Shown piece after piece: positions 25,590 to 35,387 of a stretch of 64,000 nt of DNA (positions within the stretch are counted from its first letter, which is position 1; every line of letters begins with the position of its first letter). The notes below the pieces were generated by a model. It was given only the letters and a program-made list of their open reading frames with translations, was not told the DNA's origin and did no database searches. Position numbers and translations under genes: made by a program. Origin of the DNA: Spirosoma validum (GTDB lineage: Bacteria; Bacteroidota; Bacteroidia; Cytophagales; Spirosomataceae); NCBI RefSeq assembly GCF_014699035.1, contig NZ_JACXAA010000009.1:62001-126000 (forward strand), read 5' to 3'.

Positions 25590-27092
25590 CTACGTCCAGC
25601 GGAGTGCGTCGATCACATCCGAAGCAATCATTCCAATTGGCCCTCGCTCTTCGGCAACCCGATCACCCGCAAGTCCATGCGCGAACACGCCCAGAACAGC
25701 CGCTTCCACCGGATCGTAACCCTGTGCCAGCAAGGCAGTGAGGATACCGGTGAGTACATCGCCTGTGCCACCGGTACTCAGGCCGGGGTTACCCGTTGAA
25801 TTAAAATGGATATCGCCCTCGGGTGTGGCTATGGCTGAATAAGCGCCTTTTAAGACAACCACTACGTTATACGTCTTGACAAATTCCCGTAGTAGTTCCA
25901 GCTTTTGATAATCGTCGTCCCACTTTTTTGTAAGCCGCTCAAACTCTTTTGGATGGGGTGTCAAAATGCTGTTTTTGGGAAGTTTACTTAATAATTCCCG
26001 GTTTTCAGAGAGTAAGTTCAGGGCATCGGCATCGACCACAATCGGTTTCTTGAGCGTCGGTAATAACGTTTTCAGCATCGCTAACGTTTCGGGCGCTTTG
26101 CCAATGCCGGGACCTATTCCGATGCTTGAATACTCAGAAGGGGGCGGACCTTCGATTTCACTTGAACCCGTCAGTACGTTCTGATGACCGTCAGGCAGAC
26201 ACATCGCTTCGGGTACAGACGTTTGAATAATTCCATAACCGCATCGGGGAACCTGCACTGTCAATAAGCCCACCCCAGAACGCAGACAGGCTCGCGCTGA
26301 GAGCACCGCTGCACCCATTTTGCCATGACTACCCACTAACAATAGCGCATGCCCGAACGTACCTTTATTGGAATAACGCTCCCGTTTACGAAGCAGCAAC
26401 CGGGCTTCCTGAGGTTGCGTATAATAGTAAGGGGTTGGCGCCAGATCAATGTAACGTTTATATAACCGAATATCGACCGTATGCCATTCGCCAACGTAGC
26501 GTCCATTTTTTGGCAGAACAAACGCCAGTTTCGGTAATTGGAACGTAACGGTATAATCGGGTTCTATAATTACATCAGTCGGCGCATTGGCCTGATCAGT
26601 ATATAAACCGCTGGCAATATCAACGGCTACGACTGTCGCCGGCGCGCGGTTGATGGCTCCAATAACTTCCTTTACAATACCTTCGGTCGGGCGCGAAAGA
26701 CCCGTCCCCAGAATTGCGTCGATGATGACTTCATTGTGTCGTATGGCCGGAATGTCCCGCGAAAATTCGATGTACCGTATGTTTTCGGTTACGAGCTTTA
26801 GCCGTCGATGATTATGCATACAGTCGTCCGATTCGCGGGGAGCGTACCGTACTACGTTCACCTCAATAGGATAATTACGCTCCAGAAGCAACCGGGCAAT
26901 CGCCATGCCATCGCCCCCGTTATTGCCTAAGCCGCAGAAGATTTTAGTCGATGTCGTATCCGGAAACCGATCCACAAACCAGTCGACGAAGGCGAGGGCA
27001 GCCCGCTCCATGAGATTGATTGGGGCAATGGGTTCATGGCGAATAGTAGCTTCATCAAGGGCACGGATTTGATCGACATTCAGAATTTTCAT
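25590..27092 (-). CDS. nnr: Bifunctional NAD(P)H-hydrate repair enzyme
   Basis: 500 residues, fusion of the NAD(P)HX epimerase (YjeF_N, residues 1-215: ALDEATIRHEPI, CGLGNNGGDGMAIAR, VVAVDIASGLYTD) and the ADP/ATP-dependent NAD(P)HX dehydratase (YjeF_C, about 225-500: HALLVGSHGKMGAAVLSARA, VDADALNLL, TPHPKEFERL, STGGTGDVLTGILTALLAQG). The pair restores hydrated NADH or NADPH. The ATG at 27092 begins MKILNVDQIRALDE, typical of the family. Convergent with feoB, divergent from rplS. Confidence 0.95.
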   Translation of the reverse strand: MKILNVDQIRALDEATIRHEPIAPINLMERAALAFVDWFVDRFPDTTSTKIFCGLGNNGGDGMAIARLLLERNYPIEVNVVRYAPRESDDCMHNHRRLKLVTENIRYIEFSRDIPAIRHNEVIIDAILGTGLSRPTEGIVKEVIGAINRAPATVVAVDIASGLYTDQANAPTDVIIEPDYTVTFQLPKLAFVLPKNGRYVGEWHTVDIRLYKRYIDLAPTPYYYTQPQEARLLLRKRERYSNKGTFGHALLLVGSHGKMGAAVLSARACLRSGVGLLTVQVPRCGYGIIQTSVPEAMCLPDGHQNVLTGSSEIEGPPPSEYSSIGIGPGIGKAPETLAMLKTLLPTLKKPIVVDADALNLLSENRELLSKLPKNSILTPHPKEFERLTKKWDDDYQKLELLREFVKTYNVVVVLKGAYSAIATPEGDIHFNSTGNPGLSTGGTGDVLTGILTALLAQGYDPVEAAVLGVFAHGLAGDRVAEERGPIGMIASDVIDALRWT

Positions 27093-27132
27093 TGTTCAGG
27101 CTTCAGATACGTAATGTAATTTTACAAAAGTA

Positions 27133-27163
27133 TTTTCTCCTACCGAGAAAAATGCTATCTTTG
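27133..27163 (+). promoter_or_regulatory. rplS promoter
   Basis: TTTT at 27133-27136, 19 bases, then TATCTTTG at 27156-27163: a good match to the Bacteroidota TTTG-N19-TAnnTTTG promoter, 44 bases before the rplS ATG. Confidence 0.7.
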
Positions 27164-27207
27164 CGGCTCATTTCGCAAATACTTATTCTGGCGATTTATA
27201 TACAGTC

Positions 27208-27582
27208 ATGAGCGAGTTAATCAAATTAGTGGAGGCAGACAACGCGCAGCGTCGCACCGAGTTGCCCACATTCCGGGCGGGCGATACGGTGAACGTACAC
27301 GTCAAAATCCGCGAAGGAAATAAGGAACGTATTCAGGTATTTACGGGAACGGTTATTCAACGCCGGAACCCAAGCAGCGGTGGCGAAACATTCACCGTTC
27401 GCAAAGTATCAAACGGCGTTGGTGTAGAACGGATTTTCCCGGTTCTGTCGCCAAACATCGACAAGATTGAAGTGGTACGTTTAGGTAAAGTTCGCCGGGC
27501 ACGGTTGTTCTACCTACGTGGTCGTCAAGGCAAGGCTGCTCGTGTTAAAGAGCGTAAAGCAAAAAGCCCGGTAGCAGCTTAA
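27208..27582 (+). CDS. rplS: Ribosomal protein L19
   Basis: 124 residues. The family core is intact: LPTFRAGDTVNVHVKI, RIQVFTGTVIQRR, TFTVRKVSNGVGVERIFPVLSPNIDKIEVVRLGKVRRARLFYLRGR is recognisable throughout (motifs given in pieces), with the basic C-terminal tail. L19 lies at the 30S-50S interface. Single gene with its own promoter and terminator; no trmD, rimM or rpsP beside it. Confidence 0.97.
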   Translation: MSELIKLVEADNAQRRTELPTFRAGDTVNVHVKIREGNKERIQVFTGTVIQRRNPSSGGETFTVRKVSNGVGVERIFPVLSPNIDKIEVVRLGKVRRARLFYLRGRQGKAARVKERKAKSPVAA

Positions 27583-27612
27583 TTGCTTCTTCAATCCGTA
27601 TGATTTTCAAGA

Positions 27613-27638
27613 AAGCTGCCCATCAAGGCGGCTTTTTT
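27613..27638 (+). terminator. rplS intrinsic terminator
   Basis: AAGCTGCC pairs with GGCGGCTT (one G-U pair) around a 6-base loop, followed by TTTT; 30 bases after the rplS stop. Confidence 0.85.
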
Positions 27639-27720
27639 AGTAAAAAGAAAAAAGGGAGGAAAGGAGAAGGGTTTCGGTCTGCAATTTCCTTTTCTCCCTT
27701 TTTCCTCGCTTTTTATTTCT

Positions 27721-28500
27721 ATGACTATCAACTTTTTTAAATACCAGGGAACCGGCAATGATTTTGTCATTATTGACGATCGTAGTGAGAGATTTCCAGC
27801 TTCTGATCAGGCATTAATTGAACGACTATGCCATCGCCGGTTTGGTATTGGTGCGGACGGTCTCATTTTGCTACGTAGTGATCCAGACTACGATTTCAGG
27901 ATGGTTTATTTCAACGCCGACGGTGCTGAAGGAAGTATGTGTGGCAACGGCGGTCGGTGCATCGTACGATTTGCGCATGATTTAGGCTTGTTCGAAACGA
28001 AAACTCGTTTTATAGCAGTTGATGGCGAACATCTTGCGGAAGTACTCGATGATGAAATATCGCTGAAAATGAGCAATGTTTCCGGAATAGAAGATCGTGC
28101 TGGAATAACGTTCTTGAATACGGGTTCTCCACACGTCGTTCGGTCGGTAGATGATCTGGAATCGCTCGATGTTGTCAGTGAAGGGCGTGCATTACGGTAT
28201 GATTCAGCGTTTCAGCCGGGCGGAACAAACGTCAATTTTGCGCAGCCTATTAACGATCATACGCTGTTTGTCAGAACGTACGAACGTGGAGTTGAAGACG
28301 AAACGTATTCCTGTGGTACGGGGGTAACGGCGGTAGCCCTGGTAGCGCATCAACAATTGAATATGTCCGCTCCAGTAGCTATTCAAACAATTGGTGGTAA
28401 CCTGCGCGTGTCATTCAACGCCAAGGCCGATGGGCAATACGATTCAATCTACTTAATAGGCCCTGCCAAACGAGTTTTTACCGGAACGATAACTGTTTAA
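27721..28500 (+). CDS. dapF: Diaminopimelate epimerase
   Basis: 259 residues. Converts LL- to meso-diaminopimelate for lysine and peptidoglycan. Both catalytic Cys are present in MCGNGGRC (about 74) and YSCGTGVTA (about 198); the N-terminus FFKYQGTGNDFVIID is typical. The gap before it holds a purine-rich imperfect inverted repeat (about 27650-27715). Followed 57 bases on by the bestrophin gene on the same strand. Confidence 0.96.
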   Translation: MTINFFKYQGTGNDFVIIDDRSERFPASDQALIERLCHRRFGIGADGLILLRSDPDYDFRMVYFNADGAEGSMCGNGGRCIVRFAHDLGLFETKTRFIAVDGEHLAEVLDDEISLKMSNVSGIEDRAGITFLNTGSPHVVRSVDDLESLDVVSEGRALRYDSAFQPGGTNVNFAQPINDHTLFVRTYERGVEDETYSCGTGVTAVALVAHQQLNMSAPVAIQTIGGNLRVSFNAKADGQYDSIYLIGPAKRVFTGTITV

Positions 28501-28557
28501 CCTTCTCTCAAGTTACATAGTGCGATAACATTATAATCTGAAGTTTCGCAACAACGA

Positions 28558-29487
28558 ATGATTCTCTATAAGAATAAAGGTATTCTCCCTTCCATTTGGC
28601 ATTTTCATACAGGTCCTACAGCTAAATCGCTTATGCGCCGGCTCGGAGTTGTAGCTATTTACGTAGTTGTAGTCACAATAGGTGAGATGTTTTATACAGA
28701 CCTGCGCTTTAAGGATACGCCAGCTTCATTTCTGGGAGCAATGGGTATTTTGCTAAGCTTGTTGTTGATTTTCCGGACTAATACGGCCTATGACCGCTTT
28801 TATGAAGGTCGTCAGGCTTGGGGAACTCTGGTTAATAATTGTCGAAATCTGGCTATTTATTTCAATGCGGTTTTACCCCAGGGTGATATGGAGAGCCGGG
28901 CATTTTTTGCCAAATCTATTTCTAATTTTCCCTTTGCGCTCAAAAACCATTTGCGCGATCAATCCGGAATAAACGAACTGGAAATGGTTGAGGAAGGTGA
29001 ACGTCGCGACTTAAGAAATTTCGATCATAAACCAGCTGGTGTATCCAACCAACTCTGGGTAAAAACCGAAATCCTGTATCGGGAAGGGCATATTTCCGAA
29101 TCACAACACATCAACCTGAATCAGTATCTGACGGCGCTGATGGATGTGTGTGGTATTTGTGAACGGATCAAAAGTACGCCCATCCCATTCTCGTACATGC
29201 TGTTTATCAAGTTGTTCATCATGCTGTACGTTTCTCTGCTGCCGTTTACGATTATTGCCGCATTTGGCTACCTGACGATTCCGGCGGTAATTCTGACGTC
29301 GTATGTGCTCGTCGGGTTGGAAATGATTGGCGAGGAAATCGAGGAGCCTTTTGGTCTGGAACGTAACGATCTGCCGTTGAACCAACTCAGTCAGCTGATT
29401 CGGGTGAACGTTCACGATATTCTGCAAATCCAGTTGCCACACATTGAAAAACAGGCAGCCAAACCGGGTTTCACGATTGTTACGTAG
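28558..29487 (+). CDS. Bestrophin-family anion channel-like protein
   Basis: 309 residues with the bestrophin (UPF0187) pattern: an N-terminal amphipathic stretch ILPSIWHFHTG, TM helices near 28-48 and 60-78 with FRTNTAYDRFYEGRQAWG, and C-terminal IPFSYMLFIKLFIMLY, then GLEMIGEEIEEPFGLERNDLPLNQL, a strongly conserved acidic block. Bacterial members form ion channels of disputed selectivity. Its stop codon directly abuts the stop of the convergent rhodanese gene. Confidence 0.92.
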   Translation: MILYKNKGILPSIWHFHTGPTAKSLMRRLGVVAIYVVVVTIGEMFYTDLRFKDTPASFLGAMGILLSLLLIFRTNTAYDRFYEGRQAWGTLVNNCRNLAIYFNAVLPQGDMESRAFFAKSISNFPFALKNHLRDQSGINELEMVEEGERRDLRNFDHKPAGVSNQLWVKTEILYREGHISESQHINLNQYLTALMDVCGICERIKSTPIPFSYMLFIKLFIMLYVSLLPFTIIAAFGYLTIPAVILTSYVLVGLEMIGEEIEEPFGLERNDLPLNQLSQLIRVNVHDILQIQLPHIEKQAAKPGFTIVT

Positions 29488-29811
29488 TTAATCTTCGGCT
29501 TCGATAATACCCCCGTGAAGGTGGTAAATAGTTTTTTCCTGAAACTCCGGCTGACGTAGTAAATCTTTGGCTGCGACCCGACTACGAACGCCATTCGTAC
29601 AGATAACGATCAATGTGTTGTAGGGAAGAAGTTCGCCTTTTCGGGCGCGGATATCAGGTAACGGAAGGTTGAGTCCGCCAATGTTAAACTCGTCGAATTC
29701 CCACTCATCCCGTACGTCTATAACGGCCGTGTTAGGTTGTTGACGTAACGTATCAAGTTCTGGAAGGAAAATATCTGTGTACGATTGCGTAGGCATATAC
29801 ATCCATAACAA
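29488..29811 (-). CDS. Single-domain rhodanese-like protein
   Basis: 107 residues with one rhodanese domain: TAVIDVRDEWEFDEFNIGGLNLPL, and the active-site loop region VICTNGVRSRVAAKDL carrying the expected Cys at the start of the loop. Likely sulfur-transfer or sulfur-binding activity. No signal peptide. Ends back-to-back with the bestrophin gene with no spacer. Confidence 0.88.
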   Translation of the reverse strand: MLWMYMPTQSYTDIFLPELDTLRQQPNTAVIDVRDEWEFDEFNIGGLNLPLPDIRARKGELLPYNTLIVICTNGVRSRVAAKDLLRQPEFQEKTIYHLHGGIIEAED

Positions 29812-29847
29812 CTGATTTCCTGAGCCTGTTCGTCTGTCAGGCCGGTA

Positions 29848-30222
29848 TCAGCGGGGCTTGATCTCCAACACCTCTATTTCTGACATTTCCCGTCGACTTC
29901 CCCATCCACATTGAAGAAACACCTGATTACCGGTTTCAACGAAACGAATCGTAACGGGTCGTCCAGCCTGATCTGGATTGAAAGGCGTTTCTTTCAACGC
30001 TTTCTGTACGAGCGGTAATGTCGATGGACTTGGTTTATACTCCGTCGGCTTGGCAAAGGCGCTATCGGTTTGAAGGCTAATTACTTCTTCACAACCATCG
30101 GCTGCCAGGTTACTCGGAAAGATATAAGCAGCTTCGGTACGTTCTGGCCCAGCCTGGACAACAGAGTCTTTCTTGCAACCCAGGGTGAGCGCTAACCAGG
30201 TAAGTAGGATTAGGCGTATCAT
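29848..30222 (-). CDS. Predicted lipoprotein
   Basis: 124 residues. A lipoprotein signal, LALTLG followed by Cys16 (lipobox LTLGC), then KKDS. The mature domain is small and soluble with two more Cys (near residues 43 and 109). No family recognised. Upstream of and same strand as the rhodanese gene, 36 bases apart, so the two may be co-transcribed. Confidence 0.7.
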   Translation of the reverse strand: MIRLILLTWLALTLGCKKDSVVQAGPERTEAAYIFPSNLAADGCEEVISLQTDSAFAKPTEYKPSPSTLPLVQKALKETPFNPDQAGRPVTIRFVETGNQVFLQCGWGSRREMSEIEVLEIKPR

Positions 30223-30610
30223 TGTTTTTGTCGTCTATAATGCTAACGTTTTCAGTAAGCTGGTCAGCATACTATGATCTGCAGAATGCTAAATTCTATT
30301 CGGTATTCTAAATAGATTAAACTGATTAACAACTGGTTTGGTTGCTGATTCTCGGGTATTGGGTAATGTCGTTCTGGTAAGGTCGAATTTTAGCCCCTAG
30401 AGCTAAATTATATACGTTGCACCCGTCGATAAAATGGCTGGAGTCATAACAAAAGCCAACATCGATTTCCCAGGTTCCAGCGAGTTAGAGGACGATCACA
30501 GTAGTTAAATAATGTTTAAATCTGTCAATCTGTCAGCTACAAACGTACTGGAACAGGATTTGCGTCTGGTCGATGTAATAATCAATTATTTGACAACGTA
30601 TAACCCTACT
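30223..30610. other. Intergenic region between lipoprotein and htpG genes
   Basis: Divergent 388-base gap. It must hold promoters for both genes but I see no clean TTTG-N19-TAnnTTTG match. The htpG frame stays open without a stop back to an ATG at 30512, giving 33 non-conserved residues that I take as untranslated leader. No hairpin, RNA gene or repeat recognised. Confidence 0.5.
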
Positions 30611-32440
30611 ATGGAAGCCGTACAGAACGAAAAAGGGCAGATTTCAATCCATACCGAGAATATATTCCCAATTATCAAGAAATTTCTTTACTCCGACCAT
30701 GAGATCTTCCTGCGCGAGCTGGTTTCCAATGCCGTCGATGCTACGCAGAAATTACGTCAGCTATCCTCCTTTGGTGAGTTTGGTGGTGAGTTAGGCGATC
30801 TGAAAGTAACTGTTTCGCTGGATGAAGAAGCCAAAACCATTACGGTTAGCGATAACGGCATCGGCATGACCGCCGATGAGATCAAGAAATACATTAATCA
30901 GATTGCTTTTTCGGGCGCTTCTGATTTTCTGGAAAAATACAAAGACAAAACTGACGACAAAGGTCAGATTATCGGACACTTTGGCTTAGGTTTCTACTCG
31001 GCTTTTATGGTGGCTGAGAAAGTTGAGATCGTTACGAAATCCTATCGTGATGGTGCCGAAGCGGCTCGCTGGATTTGTGATGGTTCGACCGAATTCGAAC
31101 TGACTCCCGCCGAACGTGCGGAACGTGGAACGGATATTATTCTGCACATCGCTCCCGATTCGGAAGAGTTTCTGAATAAAGGCCGGTTGCAGGGAATTCT
31201 GGATAAATACGCTCGATTCCTGCCTGTGCCGGTTGAGTTCGATGGAAAAGTGGTGAACAACACGACGCCAATCTGGACGAAAGCTCCTTCGGAACTGACC
31301 GACGAAGATTATAAGACCTTCTACCGCGAGTTGTATCCGATGAGCGAAGAACCTTTGTTCTGGATTCATCTGAACGTCGATTATCCATTCAACTTAACGG
31401 GGATTCTGTATTTTCCACGTGTCAAGAATGAACTTCGGTTCCAGCGCGAGAAAATTCAACTCTACAGCCGCCAGGTGTTCATCACCGATGAAGTAAAGGA
31501 CGTAGTGCCCGACTTCCTGATGATGCTGCACGGCGTAATCGACTCGCCCGATATTCCGCTGAACGTATCGCGGAGCTTCCTGCAAGCCGACGCTAACGTT
31601 AAGAAAATCAATGGGTATATCACCCGGAAAGTCGCGGATAAACTTAATGATCTGTTCAACGCCGACCGGAAAGCGTTCGAAGAGAAATTCGACGACATCG
31701 GTCTGTTCATTAAACATGGTATTCTGAGCGACGACAAGTTCTGGGAGAAAGCCAAAAACTTCGTACTGCTTAAAAACACCGAAGGTCAGTATGCTACGCT
31801 GGATGAGTACCGCGAAAAAGTCCAGGCCAATCAGACCGACAAAAATGAATCGCTCGTGCTCCTTTATACGACTGATTCGAAACAGCAACATGCTTACATT
31901 GAGTCGGCAACCCGACGCGGATACGATGTGCTGTTGATGGACAATGTTATTGATTCTCATTTCATCAATGCGCTTGAGCAAAAGCTGGACAAAGTGAGTT
32001 TCCAGCGTGTGGATGCTGATACGCTCGAAAAGCTGATCGATAAAGGTCTGAACAATGAAAGCGTATTGTCGGAAGATGATAAAACGAAACTGAAGGAGCT
32101 ATTCGATCAGGTGCTGAATAATAAAATGCTGAACGTAAGCATCGAAGCTCAGCCTACCGACGAATTGCCTGTAACGATTACGTTGCCCGAGTTTATGCGT
32201 CGGATGAAAGACATGTCAGCCTTGTCTGGCGAACAGTCATTCTACGGAAACATGCCGGTTATGCACAACGTAGTGGTTAATGCAAACCATCCGTTGGTCA
32301 GTAAAATTTTGGCAGAAACGGACGCCGATACGCAAAAAGCGCTGGTTAAACAGGTGTACGATCTGGCGTTACTTTCGCAAAACATGCTTACTGGTGCTGA
32401 TCTGACGGCTTTCGTAAAACGTACTGTTGCTACGTTGTAA
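30611..32440 (+). CDS. htpG: Chaperone HtpG (Hsp90)
   Basis: 609 residues from the ATG at 30611 (MEAVQNEKGQISIHTENIF). The N-terminal ATPase has LRELVSNAVDA, DNGIGM and GHFGLGFYSAFMVAEKVE; the middle domain has GVIDSPDIPLNVSRSFLQ; the C-terminal dimerization domain is present. ATP-dependent cytosolic chaperone. Slightly shorter than E. coli HtpG (624). Followed by a perfect hairpin terminator. Confidence 0.96.
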   Translation: MEAVQNEKGQISIHTENIFPIIKKFLYSDHEIFLRELVSNAVDATQKLRQLSSFGEFGGELGDLKVTVSLDEEAKTITVSDNGIGMTADEIKKYINQIAFSGASDFLEKYKDKTDDKGQIIGHFGLGFYSAFMVAEKVEIVTKSYRDGAEAARWICDGSTEFELTPAERAERGTDIILHIAPDSEEFLNKGRLQGILDKYARFLPVPVEFDGKVVNNTTPIWTKAPSELTDEDYKTFYRELYPMSEEPLFWIHLNVDYPFNLTGILYFPRVKNELRFQREKIQLYSRQVFITDEVKDVVPDFLMMLHGVIDSPDIPLNVSRSFLQADANVKKINGYITRKVADKLNDLFNADRKAFEEKFDDIGLFIKHGILSDDKFWEKAKNFVLLKNTEGQYATLDEYREKVQANQTDKNESLVLLYTTDSKQQHAYIESATRRGYDVLLMDNVIDSHFINALEQKLDKVSFQRVDADTLEKLIDKGLNNESVLSEDDKTKLKELFDQVLNNKMLNVSIEAQPTDELPVTITLPEFMRRMKDMSALSGEQSFYGNMPVMHNVVVNANHPLVSKILAETDADTQKALVKQVYDLALLSQNMLTGADLTAFVKRTVATL

Positions 32441-32456
32441 CAATATAATTTATTCC

Positions 32457-32500
32457 ATAAATCAAACGGGCGGCCCAACTGGGTCGCCCGTTTGATTTAT
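32457..32500. terminator. Strong bidirectional hairpin terminator
   Basis: Sixteen-base arms (32457-32472 and 32485-32500) are perfectly complementary, and the interior can pair further to leave a 4-base loop. Each side carries a run of AAATC/GATTT. It separates the convergent htpG and DUF4126 genes and ends 11 bases from the latter's stop. Confidence 0.85.
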
Positions 32501-32511
32501 GCGGAAAGCCG

Positions 32512-33144
32512 TCAGGATCGGCCATTACTGCTACGGGGAATTTTGCTGATCGGATTACCTGCCTGTTTAGGGACGCGGGTAAACCAGACTTTCCGTCGGG
32601 TAATCAACCGTCCGATAATAAAGAGTAATACCAACCCAATGATCACAATGGAAATCAGCGGTACCAAAATGGTGAACAGCGACAGCCCAACTGACGCAAT
32701 GTTTTCGCCCGTCGCCACCACTGGATTCGCGATACCGCCTGTTGTGGCAGTAGAGCCTAATCGAAGTAGACTCGTCCCTGCCTGAATAATGCCCGCCGAA
32801 CCACCGCCAAGTATCAACCCTAATCCCCACTGAAATACCGGTATGTCGACGTGTAGAAACGACGTACTAACCAGCGTTCCGGCAATAACAGAGGCCGGTG
32901 TTGCCAGAGTGTCTAAAAAATTGTCGAGCCAGGGTATATAGTAAGAACCAATTTCAAAAACTGTGGCGACGGATAAGCCAATCAGCGCTGGCCAGTCGCT
33001 AAACCACTCAAAACCAGCTACCGTGCTGATGAAGCCAAGCTTAGTGGCTACACTGGCAATTAATAGCGGCACAAATATCCTGAAACCGCAACAGGCGGCC
33101 AGACCAACGCCAATGCAGGCGCTTATAATCCATTCGATGGACAT
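32512..33144 (-). CDS. DUF4126-family membrane protein
   Basis: 210 residues with five or so hydrophobic segments. The N-terminal SACIGVGLAACCGFRIFVPLL and the central WLDNFLDTLATPASVIAGTL and GGGSAGIIQAGTSLLRLGSTATTGGIANP match DUF4126 as I know it. Glycine-rich repeats suggest an inverted or duplicated membrane fold. Function unknown. Convergent with htpG. Confidence 0.8.
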   Translation of the reverse strand: MSIEWIISACIGVGLAACCGFRIFVPLLIASVATKLGFISTVAGFEWFSDWPALIGLSVATVFEIGSYYIPWLDNFLDTLATPASVIAGTLVSTSFLHVDIPVFQWGLGLILGGGSAGIIQAGTSLLRLGSTATTGGIANPVVATGENIASVGLSLFTILVPLISIVIIGLVLLFIIGRLITRRKVWFTRVPKQAGNPISKIPRSSNGRS

Positions 33145-33265
33145 AGTGATGTATAGGTTGTCGTTCGTTGTTAAAGACGATTCTTCTATAAATGTCTTAA
33201 CCGCCTATGAAGACAAACTACAAACCTCCAACTTGGTTTGGCAAACTATGGATTACGAAGCAGTC

Positions 33266-34756
33266 TTAACTAAAAAACTGCGGGTTAAAATTCATTAGGT
33301 AGGCTTCATCGGTAGCACGCGTCAACGCTGTATACAGCCAGCGCACAAATTCATCATTAACCTGTCCGTCAGGCAAAAAGCCCTGGTCGATGAATACGGC
33401 GCTCCATTGGCCCCCCTGTGCCTTATGACACGTGAGGGCATAGGCAAACTTCACTTGTAGCGCGTTCAGGTAGGGATCACGTCGGAGAGCTTCAGTTCTT
33501 TCTTTCTTGCTTTTGATGTAAAAGTAATCCTTCATGACGCTTTCATAAAGCATCTTATACTGGTCTGAAGTCAGCGAGGGTACGGGCGAATACAACGTAT
33601 CGAGCATGATTTTTGCGTCGAAGTCGGGTTGTTCTTCATAATCCACTAGCCGTAACGTAACGGTGGCGAATCGAAACCCATGCATTTCTTCTTTATTTCG
33701 GATTTTTTGCACTTCGGCAAACTCACCGTTCGCTAGAAAACCTGCCGGGGAATCTTCGTCGAGGACCGTGTAATTATTTCGGGCAATCATCAGCATATCG
33801 CCTGCGTCGAGTTCTTCTTCGCATTGGTCGATCATTCGCCGAACAAACTGATTGTACTGAACTGCCGTTTTGTTCGAGCGGCAAATGATAGCGGTGTTCT
33901 GCCGTCCATATTTATCATAAGCGTACCGGATGCCATCCTCAAGTTTAGTCAGTGGCATTTTATAAATATCACTGAATGAACGAACATTCAACCGAATCTC
34001 TGGCGTCTCGGCCGACGATACGGAAGGCTTATCGCTCAGTAACGCATCGAAGCCGACCGCTTTGGGGGTGGGAGTAACCTCGCCCAGCAACGTACGTAAA
34101 CCAGTCGCATTGTAGAGAATCCCCGATTCTTCCTCCTGTCGCATTACCTCCGTCAACTCCTGCTCATACACCGTCATATCGAAGGAGCTGGCCAGAAATC
34201 CCCGATCCAGCGCCGGACTTAGATCGCGACCGACGGGTGGTAACTGGGCAGTGTCGCCCACAAGCATCAGCTTGTTGCCGGCATTCTCAAATACATACTC
34301 AATCAAATCGGTCAGCAAGCCCTTACCTCCGAAATCCGCTTCGTCGGAAATCATCGAAGCCTCATCGACAATGAAGAGTGTATCTTCATGGTAGTTTTTC
34401 TGGCGCTGAAAAGCTAAAGTGCCTGAACCTGGATCGGCCACCTGGCGGTAAATTTTCCGGTGAATCGTCTGGGCCGGTTTTTTTGCGTAATTCGTCATCA
34501 CTTTAGCCGCCCGACCCGTAGGCGCGAGTAATATGGACTTATACCCAAAACGGGGCAATACTTTTATCAACGTACCGACCAGGGTAGTTTTACCCGTTCC
34601 GGCATAACCACGTAGTAAAAAACAGTCGCGATAGTGTTCATAATCTTCAGGGGTGATGAACGCGCCAATCTTTTCGAAGAACTGAACCTGACCATCGGTA
34701 GGCTTAAAAGGGAAACGTTTGGCCAGCAAATGGGCGGCCGTTTGAGTCTCGTTCAT
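33266..34756 (-). CDS. RecD/Pif1-like superfamily 1 DNA helicase
   Basis: 496 residues from the ATG at 34756 (MNETQTAAHLL). Helicase motifs: I GYAGTGKTTLVGTL, Ia LLAPTGRAAKVM, II FIVDEASMI, III LVGDTAQLPPVG, and the UvrD_C_2-type end KFAYALTCHKAQGGQW with LYTALTRATDEAYL. ATP-dependent 5'-3' helicase of the RecD2/Dda kind by motif. It lacks the N-terminal RecD region, so it is a stand-alone helicase. No recB or recC nearby. Confidence 0.9.
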   Translation of the reverse strand: MNETQTAAHLLAKRFPFKPTDGQVQFFEKIGAFITPEDYEHYRDCFLLRGYAGTGKTTLVGTLIKVLPRFGYKSILLAPTGRAAKVMTNYAKKPAQTIHRKIYRQVADPGSGTLAFQRQKNYHEDTLFIVDEASMISDEADFGGKGLLTDLIEYVFENAGNKLMLVGDTAQLPPVGRDLSPALDRGFLASSFDMTVYEQELTEVMRQEEESGILYNATGLRTLLGEVTPTPKAVGFDALLSDKPSVSSAETPEIRLNVRSFSDIYKMPLTKLEDGIRYAYDKYGRQNTAIICRSNKTAVQYNQFVRRMIDQCEEELDAGDMLMIARNNYTVLDEDSPAGFLANGEFAEVQKIRNKEEMHGFRFATVTLRLVDYEEQPDFDAKIMLDTLYSPVPSLTSDQYKMLYESVMKDYFYIKSKKERTEALRRDPYLNALQVKFAYALTCHKAQGGQWSAVFIDQGFLPDGQVNDEFVRWLYTALTRATDEAYLMNFNPQFFS

Positions 34757-34913
34757 ATGGTTTAAAGTTACGAAAAAAGAGCGAGATGAAAAAGAAGCAG
34801 GTAGGGCGAAAGGGTAGGTAATTTTTACTATTTTTCCAGCTATCATCACTTCCAGCTTTCTTCCCTTCGCCTTTTTTGTTATATTGACCCCGCTACTAAA
34901 CTCCTTCTCCCTC

Positions 34914-35351
34914 ATGAACATACGCCAGATTCTCCAAGGCAAAAAAGTTAACGCCCTATATTCCGTCTCATCGGATCAAACCGTCCTGCAAGCGCTTAAG
35001 CTGATGGCTGAGAAGAATATAGGCGCCGTGCTGGTTATCGACAAAGGCGCGCTTACCGGGATTTTTTCCGAGCGTGATTATGCCCGTAAGGTTATCCTGA
35101 AGGATCGCCATTCCGATGATACCCGCGTAGCCGACGTAATGACGTCCAGCGTTATCACTATCGGGCCGGACCAAAGCATAGACGAGTGCATGGTGACTAT
35201 GTCGGATAAGCACATACGCCATCTGCCCGTTATGGATAAAGAGGAACTAATCGGAATTATATCGATTAATGACGTCGTGAGCGCCATCATCCGCGATCAA
35301 AAAACACGTATCGACTCGCTGGAAAGCTATATTTCAGGCAGCCCGTATTGA
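34914..35351 (+). CDS. CBS-domain pair protein
   Basis: 145 residues from the ATG at 34914 (MNIRQILQGK). Two CBS domains fill the protein: VLQALKLMAEKNIGAVLVIDKG with GIFSERDYARKVIL, and VADVMTSSVITIGPDQSIDECM with HIRHLPVMDKEELIGIISINDVV. Such proteins bind adenine nucleotides and regulate partners. No catalytic domain. Divergent from the helicase gene. Confidence 0.9.
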   Translation: MNIRQILQGKKVNALYSVSSDQTVLQALKLMAEKNIGAVLVIDKGALTGIFSERDYARKVILKDRHSDDTRVADVMTSSVITIGPDQSIDECMVTMSDKHIRHLPVMDKEELIGIISINDVVSAIIRDQKTRIDSLESYISGSPY

Positions 35352-35387
35352 ATAATATGGAGTAGTTCACATTCATCATTAAAGACT

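Noticed and set aside
30512..30610. Upstream extension of htpG by 33 codons
   Set aside because: Extra residues are not part of the Hsp90 fold; the ATG at 30611 gives the conserved N-terminus.
31394..31981. 195-codon open frame on the minus strand inside htpG
   Set aside because: Antisense to a highly conserved gene; its translation resembles no family and follows the codon bias of htpG.
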